Shown here: positions 16,390 to 22,749 of the stretch, in pieces | Layout of the letters: every line of letters begins with the position of its first letter | Position numbering within the stretch: position 1 is the stretch's first letter | Assembly (NCBI GenBank): GCA_017619975.1 | Contig: JAFZRH010000036.1 | Span: 1 to 38,289, forward strand | Reading direction: 5' to 3' | DNA from: Lachnospiraceae bacterium | GTDB lineage: Bacteria; Bacillota; Clostridia; Lachnospirales; Lachnospiraceae | Length of the DNA stretch: 38,289 bases | The notes under the pieces: generated by a model | What the model was told of the DNA's origin: nothing | Seen by the model: the letters and a program-made list of their open reading frames with translations, nothing else | Database searches by the model: none | Made by a program: the position numbers and the translations under genes

Positions 16390-16446
16390 GCCCCCGCCCG
16401 TCAGCCTCGCGGCTGACACCCTCCCCCGCTGACCGGGGGAGGGCAG
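16390..16446. repeat. GC-rich double-hairpin repeat, family B, between pheS and pheT
   Basis: Two adjacent palindromes: GTCAGCC-TCGC-GGCTGAC, and CCCTCCCCCG / CGGGGGAGGG around a short CTGAC loop. Read in the same orientation as the minus-strand copies in htpG, it shares the order GCCC-CGCCC..., then CACCCTCCCCCG, then CGGGGGAGGGCA. It is an insertion in an operon gap that is usually much shorter, and could reduce or insulate pheT translation. Confidence 0.75.
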
Positions 16447-16469
16447 GGAGGCGCAGTAAAGGAGATAAC

Positions 16470-18899
16470 ATGAATACATCATATAACTGGATCAAATCCT
16501 ATGTGCCCGGCCTCGCCGCCGGTAATCAGGAATATTTCGATAAAATGACCCTTTCCGGCACCAAGGTCGAGGGCTTTGCGGCGCTCGACAAAAACCTGGA
16601 AAAAATCGTGGTGGGCCGCATCGAGAAGCTGGAGCCGCATCCCAATGCCAACAAGCTGGTGGTCTGCCAGGTGAACGTCGGCGGGCCGGAGCCGCTGCAG
16701 ATCGTGACCGGCGCGCCGAACGCGGCCGAGGGTCAGACCGTCATCGTAGTTCTGGACGGCGGAAAAGTGGCCGGCGATCACGACGGACACCTGCCCGAAG
16801 AGGGCGTCCCGATCAAAGCCGGCGCGCTGCGCGGCGTTCCTTCCGCGGGCATGATGTGCTCCGTGGAGGAACTCGGCTTCGAACACAGCTATTTCCCCGA
16901 AGCGCCGGAAAACGGCATCTACGTCTTCCCGGAAGGCAGCAATGTCAAGCCCGGCGACGACGCGCTTGCCGCCTTAGGTCTGCACGATACGGTCTTCGAA
17001 TATGAGATCACATCCAACCGCGTGGACTGCTACAGCGTGCTGGGCATTGCCCGCGAAGCGGCCGCGACCTTCCGTCTGCCTTTTGTGCCGCCGGTCGTTC
17101 CGCAGACCGGAAATGCCGAAAAAGCCTCGGACTATGTGAGCGTGGAAGTGAAAGATACGGATCTTTGTCCGCGCTACACGGCCCGCGTGGTGAAAAATAT
17201 CAAGTTCGGGCCGAGCCCGAAATGGATGCAGGAGCGCCTTCGGGCCAGCGGCATCCGTCCCATCAACAACCTGGTGGACATCACCAACTACGTGATGGAA
17301 GAGTACGGCCAGCCGATGCACGCTTTCGATTACGACCTGATCGCGGGGCATAAGATCGTGGTGCGCCGCGCCGAAAACGGCGAGAAATTCGTAACGCTGG
17401 ACGGTCAGGAAAGGACGCTGGACGACCGGATGCTGATGATCTGCGACGGCGAGAAAGCCATCGGCATCGCGGGCATCATGGGCGGCGAAAACTCAAAGAT
17501 CACGGACGACGTGAAGACGATGGTCTTTGAATCGGCCTGCTTCGACGGCACGAACATCCGCCTTTCCGCCAAGCGGCTGGGCCTGCGCACGGAAGCCTCC
17601 GGCAAGTTCGAAAAGGGACTGGATCCGGAGAACGCGCTGGCGGCCATCGACCGGGCCTGCGCGCTCGTGGAGGAGCTGGGCTGCGGCGAGGTGGTCGGCG
17701 GCTGCGTGGACGTCTATACCAAAAAGCCGGTCCCCCGCGAGATCCCCTTCCGTCCGGACTGGATCAACCGCTTCCTGGGGACCGATATCTCCGAAGAGAC
17801 CATGCTGAGCTACTTCCCGCCGCTGGCGCTGGAATACGATGCCGCGCGCGGCGCGGTGAAGATCCCGACTTTCCGGCAGGATTTAGAGGGCGAAGCGGAT
17901 CTGGCGGAAGAAGTCGCGCGTTTCTACGGCTACGACAATATCCCGACGACGCTGCCCACCGGCGAAGCGACGGCCGGCAAGCTTTCCTACAAGCAGCGCG
18001 TGGAAGCGCTGGCCTCGGACGTGATGGAATACTGCGGCTTCAGCCAGTCCATGAACTTCTCCTTCGAGAGCCCGAAGGTCTGGGACAAGCTGCGGCTGCC
18101 GTCCGATTCGAAGCTGCGTCAGGCGGTGACGATCCTGAACCCGCTCGGCGAGGATTACAGCATCATGCGGACGCTGCCGCTGGGCGGCATGCTGGGATCG
18201 CTGGCGACCAACTTCAGCCGCCGCAACAAAAACGTGAAGCTCTATGAGCTGGCGAATATCTATCTGCCGAAAGCGCTGCCGCTTTCGGAACTGCCGGACG
18301 AACGCCGTCAGCTCTGCTTCGGCGCTTACGGCGAGACGGATTTCTTCGCATTAAAGGCGGCCGCGGAAGAGTTCCTGCGCAAGGCAGGGCTGAAGGATCC
18401 GCTGGAATACGAGAACACCGGCGAATATCCCTTTCTGCATCCGGGCCGTCAGGCCGTGATCCGTTATCAGGAGACCGGGATCGGCTATCTGGGCGAGGTG
18501 CATCCGGTGACTGCGGAAGCTTTCGGCATCGGCGAGCGGACTGCCGTCGCTGTCCTGGATCTGCCGGCCATCCTGCCGTTTACGAATCTGGACAACAGGC
18601 ATTACGAAGGCCTGGCCCGCTTCCCGGCGGTCAGCCGCGATCTGGCGCTGGTCATGGACAAGAGCATGCCGGTCGGCAGCGTGGAGAAGATGCTCCGTCA
18701 GCGCGGCGGCAGGCTTCTGGAGTCCGTGCAGCTTTTCGACGTCTACGAAGGCGCGCAGCTGGACGAGGGCAAAAAGTCCGTGGCGTATTCGATCGTGCTG
18801 CGGGCCAAGGACCGGACGCTGGAGGAGAAAGATATCACCGGCGTGATGAACAAGATCCTGAACGGCTTAAAGCAGATGGGGATCGAGCTCAGATCCTGA
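16470..18899 (+). CDS. pheT: Phenylalanyl-tRNA synthetase beta subunit
   Basis: The 809 residues match full-length bacterial PheT. Domains in order: an EMAP/OB tRNA-binding domain at about 40-150 (KIVVGRIEKLEPHPNANKLVVCQVNVG); the B3/B4 region at about 215-390 (GIRPINNLVDITNYVMEEYGQPMHAFDYD); the B5 domain at about 405-475; a catalytic-like B6/B7 core; and the FDX-ACB anticodon-binding domain at about 715-808 (RFPAVSRDLALVMDKSMPVG). B3/B4 is the site that edits misacylated Tyr-tRNA-Phe. The ATG at 16470 has AAAGGAGATAAC upstream. It is coupled to pheS as the second gene of the operon. secG follows with its own promoter. Confidence 0.97.
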   Translation: MNTSYNWIKSYVPGLAAGNQEYFDKMTLSGTKVEGFAALDKNLEKIVVGRIEKLEPHPNANKLVVCQVNVGGPEPLQIVTGAPNAAEGQTVIVVLDGGKVAGDHDGHLPEEGVPIKAGALRGVPSAGMMCSVEELGFEHSYFPEAPENGIYVFPEGSNVKPGDDALAALGLHDTVFEYEITSNRVDCYSVLGIAREAAATFRLPFVPPVVPQTGNAEKASDYVSVEVKDTDLCPRYTARVVKNIKFGPSPKWMQERLRASGIRPINNLVDITNYVMEEYGQPMHAFDYDLIAGHKIVVRRAENGEKFVTLDGQERTLDDRMLMICDGEKAIGIAGIMGGENSKITDDVKTMVFESACFDGTNIRLSAKRLGLRTEASGKFEKGLDPENALAAIDRACALVEELGCGEVVGGCVDVYTKKPVPREIPFRPDWINRFLGTDISEETMLSYFPPLALEYDAARGAVKIPTFRQDLEGEADLAEEVARFYGYDNIPTTLPTGEATAGKLSYKQRVEALASDVMEYCGFSQSMNFSFESPKVWDKLRLPSDSKLRQAVTILNPLGEDYSIMRTLPLGGMLGSLATNFSRRNKNVKLYELANIYLPKALPLSELPDERRQLCFGAYGETDFFALKAAAEEFLRKAGLKDPLEYENTGEYPFLHPGRQAVIRYQETGIGYLGEVHPVTAEAFGIGERTAVAVLDLPAILPFTNLDNRHYEGLARFPAVSRDLALVMDKSMPVGSVEKMLRQRGGRLLESVQLFDVYEGAQLDEGKKSVAYSIVLRAKDRTLEEKDITGVMNKILNGLKQMGIELRS

Positions 18900-18917
18900 A
18901 AAAAATAAAAAAAGTGC

Positions 18918-18946
18918 TTGAAATCCGTCACGCAGGGTGATATTAT
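18918..18946 (+). promoter_or_regulatory. Predicted sigma-A promoter for secG
   Basis: TTGAAA (18918-18923), a 17-nt spacer, TATTAT (18941-18946), 32 nt before the secG start. Confidence 0.7.
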
Positions 18947-18978
18947 ATTCTGGCACGTTCCGAGGAGGTTTGTTTTTC

Positions 18979-19224
18979 ATGGAAGTAGTCGCTGTTATTT
19001 TAAAGATATTACTGGTCCTTGTCTGCATCGGCATGATCGTTCTGGTCATGATGCAGGAGGGCAATGAGAACGGTCTGTCCAGCAGCATCGCGGGCGGTAT
19101 GTCCGAGACCAGCTTCGCCGCGAAGAACAGCGGCCGCACCAAGGAAGGCCAGCTGAAGAAGTATACCCGTATCCTGCTGGCGGCTTTCATGGTGATCGCG
19201 CTGGTGCTGAATATCATCGGGTGA
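18979..19224 (+). CDS. secG: Preprotein translocase subunit SecG
   Basis: This 81-residue protein has two membrane helices (about 5-26 and 62-80) joined by a cytoplasmic loop. The loop holds the conserved LVMMQEGNENGLSSSIAGG, the SecG hallmark. SecG assists the SecYEG channel during SecA-driven export. The ATG at 18979 has GAGGAGG upstream. In many Bacillota secG is followed by rnr (RNase R) and smpB; here rnr is missing and a terminator then smpB follow directly. Confidence 0.93.
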   Translation: MEVVAVILKILLVLVCIGMIVLVMMQEGNENGLSSSIAGGMSETSFAAKNSGRTKEGQLKKYTRILLAAFMVIALVLNIIG

Positions 19225-19248
19225 TTTCCGGAAGCTGAAACCGAAAGG

Positions 19249-19280
19249 AAGGTGCCTGGCGAGACCGGGCGCCTTCTTTT
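19249..19280 (+). terminator. Rho-independent terminator between secG and smpB
   Basis: AAGGTGCCTGG pairs with CCGGGCGCCTT (with G-U pairs) around CGAGA, followed by CTTTTTGC. Only 21 nt separate it from the smpB start, so smpB expression may rely on read-through. Confidence 0.75.
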
Positions 19281-19301
19281 TGCTTTACGTGAGGTTGAAA
19301 C

Positions 19302-19754
19302 ATGGGGAAAGACAGCATTCGGCTGATTGCGAACAATAAAAAAGCGTATCACGACTATTTCATCGAGGATACGTACGAGGCGGGCATCGCGCTTGTCGGG
19401 ACCGAGGTGAAATCGCTTCGCATGGGCAGATGCTCCCTGAAGGAGTCGTATATCCAGATCAAGCGCGGGGAAGTTTTCGTTCACGGCATGCATATCAGCC
19501 CGTATGAGAAGGGAAATATCTTCAACCGGGATCCGCTTCGCGTGCGCAAGCTCCTGCTGCACGACTACGAGATCCGCAAGCTGCAGGCGGGCGTGGAGAA
19601 GCAGGGCTATACGATCGTGCCGCTGAAAGTGTATTTCAAGGGACAGCGCGTGAAGGCGGAGATCGGCCTGGCGAAGGGCAAGAAGCTCTACGATAAGCGG
19701 GAGAGCTTAAAGGAAAAGGATATGCAGCGCCGCGCCGAGCGGGAAGAAGACTGA
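19302..19754 (+). CDS. smpB: SsrA-binding protein SmpB (trans-translation)
   Basis: This 150-residue SmpB carries tmRNA to stalled ribosomes. DSIRLIANNKKAYHDYFIEDTYEAGI, LVGTEVKSLRMGRCSLKESYI, the HISPYEKGNIFNRDPLRVRKLLLH core and the basic tail GLAKGKKLYDKRESLKEKDMQRRAERE are all conserved. The tail enters the mRNA channel. The ATG at 19302 has GTGAGGTTG upstream. tmRNA genes often follow smpB, but only 173 bp separate it from htpG and no ssrA-like sequence is there. Confidence 0.96.
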   Translation: MGKDSIRLIANNKKAYHDYFIEDTYEAGIALVGTEVKSLRMGRCSLKESYIQIKRGEVFVHGMHISPYEKGNIFNRDPLRVRKLLLHDYEIRKLQAGVEKQGYTIVPLKVYFKGQRVKAEIGLAKGKKLYDKRESLKEKDMQRRAEREED

Positions 19755-19790
19755 AGTACAAGAAAAAACTGGCGGTGCAGCCTCGCTGCC

Positions 19791-19880
19791 GCGACACGAA
19801 CATTTCGCCCCCCGGTTCAGAGACCTTTTGAAAAAACAGCTGAGGAAAGGTCTCTTCAATGGGGGGCGAAATGTTGTGTT
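19791..19880. repeat. Large imperfect palindrome between smpB and htpG
   Basis: The arms of ~37 nt share AACATTTCGCCCCCC and AGAGACCTTT, in inverted orientation, around a ~16-nt A-rich loop. There are no T-tracts, so it is not a classical terminator, though it sits where two convergent genes end. Shorter GC-rich inverted repeats flank it. It may be a third small repeat family or a bidirectional stabiliser of the two transcripts. Confidence 0.7.
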
Positions 19881-19927
19881 CGGGCGCGCTCGGCCAACAC
19901 GGCTCCCGCGCTTTTAATTATCTTCCG

Positions 19928-21958
19928 TTATTTCCCGATCATTCTTTCCATGATCTTCAGGCTCCGGGCGGAGAAGGCGGTCATCTGCGCGGCGCTTAAG
20001 GGCTTGTGGGCCATGAGCGCGAGATCGTAGAGCTGCTGCGCGATCAGATCGCTTGTTTCGCCTTCCGGTTTTTCTTCCAGATATTTCACAAGATCGTTTT
20101 CGCTGTTTAAAACCAGCGTTTCTTCGCTCGGGAACTGGGACGGATCCATGCCGTAGAGCTTGAACATGTCGTTCATGCGGCGGCTTTCCTCCGCGTAGGT
20201 CATGATCGCGGCGACCTGCGCGTCCTTGAAGCGGGCGAGCTTCAGGTTCATTTTCTCCTTATTCAGGGCCTTCTTAAAGATCTCCCCGAGTCCTTCTTCC
20301 CGCTTTTTGGCTTCCTCTTCGGACAGTTCTTCGGTCAGGGCTTCGTTCACGTCGGAGTCGATGCGGCAGAACTTGTAATCCGGGTAGCGCATTTCCAGCC
20401 GTGAGATGAACGGTTCGTCGATGGCGTGCGAGAAGAGGAGTGCGTCCTGGCCGGCGGCTTTGAACATCTCGACATAGGTTGCCTGCTGCACCGGATCGGT
20501 CACATAGTAGATGGTCCGGCGTTTATCTTTTTCCTCCTCGTCTTCGGGTGAGGGCGACTCTTGTCCTCCCCCGGACGCGGGGGAGGGTGCCCCGTCAGGG
20601 GCGGGTGAGGGCGACTTGCTATCCGCCTCCAAATACTCATCCAGCGAGACGTACTTCCCTTCCAGGTTTTTGTAAATGATGGCCTTGCGGATCTTCTCGC
20701 TGAACTTTTCGTCGCGGATGCAGCCGAACTTGATGAAGGGATGAATATCCTCCCAGTACTTTTCGTAATTCTCCCGGTCCACGTTGAACATGCCGGTCAG
20801 CTTGTCCGCGACCTTCTTGGTGATGTAATCGGAGATCTTCTTCACAAAGCCGTCGTTCTGCAGCGCGCTGCGGGAGACGTTTAAGGGCAGATCCGCGCAG
20901 TCGATGACGCCTTTTAAGAGCATCAGGAACTCGGGGATGACTTCCTTGATGTTGTCCGCGATGAAGACTTGATTGCTGTAGAGCTTGATGGTCCCCTCCG
21001 CCGGCTCGGTCTCCAGATTGATCTTCGGGAAGTACAGAAGACCCTTTAAGCGGAACGGATAGTCCATGTTCAGATGGATCGTGAAGAGCGGATCCTTCCA
21101 GTCGCGGAAAAGCTTCCTGTAGAATTCCTTATAATCTTCGTCCTTGCATTCCGAAGGATTCTTCAGCCACAGGGGGTTTACGTCGTTGACGGGCTTCGCC
21201 TGCCCTCCCCCGGACGCGGGGGAGGGTGCCCCGTCAGGGGCGGGTGAGGGCGACTTGTTACTGTCCGTGTCATCCTGAGCGGAGCCGCTCTGCGGCTGAG
21301 GCGAAGGATCTTTCTTTTCCGCTTCCGTGTTCTCAAAGTAGATCGGGTACGGCATGAAGGCACAGTATTTATCCAGCACCTCCCGAACCCGGTATTCGTT
21401 GGAAAATTCTACTGAATCTTCCGACAAATAGAGCGTAACGACGGTTCCGCGCGAAGACTTTTCTCCCTGCTCCATCGTGAAGCTCGTGCCGCCCTCGGAT
21501 TCCCAGTGGACGGGCTCGGCGCCTTCTTCCCAGGAGAGGGTGTCGATGGTCACTTTGTCCGCGACCATGAACGCGCTGTAAAAGCCAAGACCGAAGTGGC
21601 CTATGATCTGGTCCTCGTTCGCCTTATCCTTATACTTTTCCAGGAAATCCGCCGCGCCGGAGAAAGCGATGCGGTTGATATATTCCTTCACTTCCTCGGC
21701 AGTCATGCCGAGCCCGTTGTCCTCGACTTCCAGCACTTTGGCGGAGGGGGTCACGCGGACGTTTAACTTCAGCTCTTCGCCTTCCGGGATCTCGGTCTGC
21801 CCCATCAGAGCGAGCTTCTTCAGCTTCGTGATGGCGTCGCAGCCGTTGGAGACGAGCTCCCTGAGGAATATATCGTGGTCCGAATACAGCCACTTCTTAA
21901 TGATCGGGAACATGTTCTCGGAATTGATGGACAGATGTCCTTTGCTCTTTTTTACCAT
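19928..21958 (-). CDS. htpG: Chaperone HtpG (Hsp90) with repeat-derived insertions
   Basis: This is the bacterial Hsp90, an ATP-driven dimeric chaperone; 676 residues against about 620-640 usually. The N-terminal ATPase domain (1 to about 215) has ELVSNGCDAITKL (E34, N38), VEDNGLGM, and GHFGLGFYSAFMVA as the lid. The middle domain (about 255-510) has PLNVSRSALQND with the conserved Arg, and the C-terminal dimerisation domain follows. Extra Pro/Ser/Gly-rich segments at about 217-253 and 449-470 are encoded by dispersed repeats, and removing ~53 residues restores the normal length. The start at 21958 has AGAAGG ~10 nt upstream; the frame runs back to 22099 but across the promoter. A CIRCE operator lies upstream. 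No frameshift is seen, so it is probably functional. Confidence 0.94.
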   Translation of the reverse strand: MVKKSKGHLSINSENMFPIIKKWLYSDHDIFLRELVSNGCDAITKLKKLALMGQTEIPEGEELKLNVRVTPSAKVLEVEDNGLGMTAEEVKEYINRIAFSGAADFLEKYKDKANEDQIIGHFGLGFYSAFMVADKVTIDTLSWEEGAEPVHWESEGGTSFTMEQGEKSSRGTVVTLYLSEDSVEFSNEYRVREVLDKYCAFMPYPIYFENTEAEKKDPSPQPQSGSAQDDTDSNKSPSPAPDGAPSPASGGGQAKPVNDVNPLWLKNPSECKDEDYKEFYRKLFRDWKDPLFTIHLNMDYPFRLKGLLYFPKINLETEPAEGTIKLYSNQVFIADNIKEVIPEFLMLLKGVIDCADLPLNVSRSALQNDGFVKKISDYITKKVADKLTGMFNVDRENYEKYWEDIHPFIKFGCIRDEKFSEKIRKAIIYKNLEGKYVSLDEYLEADSKSPSPAPDGAPSPASGGGQESPSPEDEEEKDKRRTIYYVTDPVQQATYVEMFKAAGQDALLFSHAIDEPFISRLEMRYPDYKFCRIDSDVNEALTEELSEEEAKKREEGLGEIFKKALNKEKMNLKLARFKDAQVAAIMTYAEESRRMNDMFKLYGMDPSQFPSEETLVLNSENDLVKYLEEKPEGETSDLIAQQLYDLALMAHKPLSAAQMTAFSARSLKIMERMIGK
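20545..20618 (-). repeat. Family B repeat copy inside htpG (C-terminal copy)
   Basis: The 54 bp at 20565-20618 are identical to 21204-21257 and are read as SPSPAPDGAPSPASGGGQ (residues 449-466). A further partial copy (GGTGAGGGCGACT, around 20547-20559) follows in tandem and adds ESPSPE. Both palindromes of the family are present. Confidence 0.9.
21204..21257 (-). repeat. Family B repeat copy inside htpG (linker copy)
   Basis: 54 bp identical to 20565-20618 and in the same frame, encoding residues 236-253. A length divisible by three keeps the gene open. It lies 11 bp from a family A-like fragment. Confidence 0.9.
21269..21313 (-). repeat. Family A core-like fragment inside htpG
   Basis: TGTCATCCTGAGCGGAG and GGCTGAGGCGAAGGATCTT resemble the core of the intergenic family A elements, without their CTGTGAAA ends. 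It is read as DPSPQPQSGSAQDDTD (residues 217-232), directly before the family B copy. Confidence 0.7.
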
Positions 21959-22052
21959 GTATTTCAGCCTTCTTTCATAAAAATCGTTGAATCTGCAACC
22001 TTTGCGGCCTTGTTTGCGTATTCTGTAGTGAGACCTCCGGCTGCTATTTTGT

Positions 22053-22081
22053 AGTATAAGGTCAGAACGTCGGAAAGTCAA
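22053..22081 (-). promoter_or_regulatory. Predicted sigma-A promoter for htpG
   Basis: Minus strand TTGACT (22081-22076), a 17-nt spacer, TATACT (22058-22053), 95 nt before the start codon. The CIRCE element lies just upstream of the -35. Confidence 0.7.
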
Positions 22082-22088
22082 GCACTTT

Positions 22089-22115
22089 TTGGCACTCAAA
22101 GAAAGAGAGTGCTAA
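22089..22115. promoter_or_regulatory. CIRCE operator (HrcA binding site)
   Basis: TTGGCACTC-N9-GAGTGCTAA matches the CIRCE consensus TTAGCACTC-N9-GAGTGCTAA with one change. HrcA represses heat-shock genes from this site. It lies between two divergent promoters: htpG (-35 at 22081) and the GtrA cassette (-35 at 22128). Confidence 0.9.
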
Positions 22116-22127
22116 CAAACGCCGCCC

Positions 22128-22156
22128 TTGACGGAAACGGCGGAGAATGATAAAAT
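22128..22156 (+). promoter_or_regulatory. Predicted sigma-A promoter for the envelope cassette
   Basis: TTGACG (22128-22133), a 17-nt spacer, TAAAAT (22151-22156), 89 nt before the GtrA gene and 12 nt from the CIRCE element. Confidence 0.6.
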
Positions 22157-22245
22157 AACTATTCAAATCATGCAAAATGCTTATGGTTTTTCCGCTCTTC
22201 CGCGACTTATAAAAGAAGAGAGGGATCCCCGGAAAGGCAGTCGTT

Positions 22246-22695
22246 ATGGCAGAAGAGAAAAAGCTGGACAAGAAAAACCTGATGGAGTTTCTGCGCTACG
22301 TCATCGTGGGCGGCATCTCGGCCGTGGTGGACATGGCGGTCAACTACGGTATGCTCTATTATATCCTGAAAGCAGACAAGAATGACTCGACGGCGGTAGC
22401 GGTTTCCGTCACAGCCGGCTTTATCGCCGGGATCATCGTCAACTATATCCTCTCCAATCTCTTCGTCTTCACCTCGGAGGAGCAGAAGGAAAAAGGCCGG
22501 AACGTCAAGGCGTTTCTGCTGTATGTGCTTGTCGGCGTGATCGGCTACGGCCTGACCGTGGGCCTGACCCTGATCGGGACGAAACTGATCGGTGAAAGCA
22601 GGATCTGGTACCTGATCATGACCTGCTTCGTGAAGGGCATCGTTCTGATCTGGAACTATCTGGGAAGAAAAATATTGGTCTACAAAGGAAAATGA
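22246..22695 (+). CDS. GtrA family membrane protein
   Basis: This 149-residue protein has four membrane segments (about 15-35, 45-70, 84-105, 121-142). The GtrA pattern is clear: EFLRYVIVGGISAVVDMAVNYGMLYYIL, then AGFIAGIIVNYILSNLFVFTS, then FVKGIVLIWNYLGRKILVYK. GtrA-like proteins are thought to move undecaprenyl-phosphate-linked sugars across the membrane, or to help do so, for surface glycosylation. The ATG at 22246 is not the first possible start, but it gives a full-length protein, with GGAAAGGCAG upstream. It opens a five-gene run, and the next gene encodes a GT-C-like membrane protein, a common pairing. Confidence 0.9.
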   Translation: MAEEKKLDKKNLMEFLRYVIVGGISAVVDMAVNYGMLYYILKADKNDSTAVAVSVTAGFIAGIIVNYILSNLFVFTSEEQKEKGRNVKAFLLYVLVGVIGYGLTVGLTLIGTKLIGESRIWYLIMTCFVKGIVLIWNYLGRKILVYKGK

Positions 22696-22749
22696 TCTGT
22701 CCGGCGGCAGCAGAACGCTGATGCCGTCTCCCGCCTGAAAGGAAAAACA

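Noticed and set aside
19755..19927. tmRNA (ssrA) after smpB
   Set aside because: The gap is only 173 bp and holds a palindrome; no tRNA-like ends or tag frame are seen.
20545..21257. CRISPR array from the repeated 54-bp units
   Set aside because: Only two copies 639 bp apart, inside a coding frame, without spacers or cas genes.
21959..22099. Extra 47 residues at the N-terminus of HtpG
   Set aside because: The frame runs through the predicted promoter and leader; ATG 21958 has a good ribosome binding site and matches the family start.
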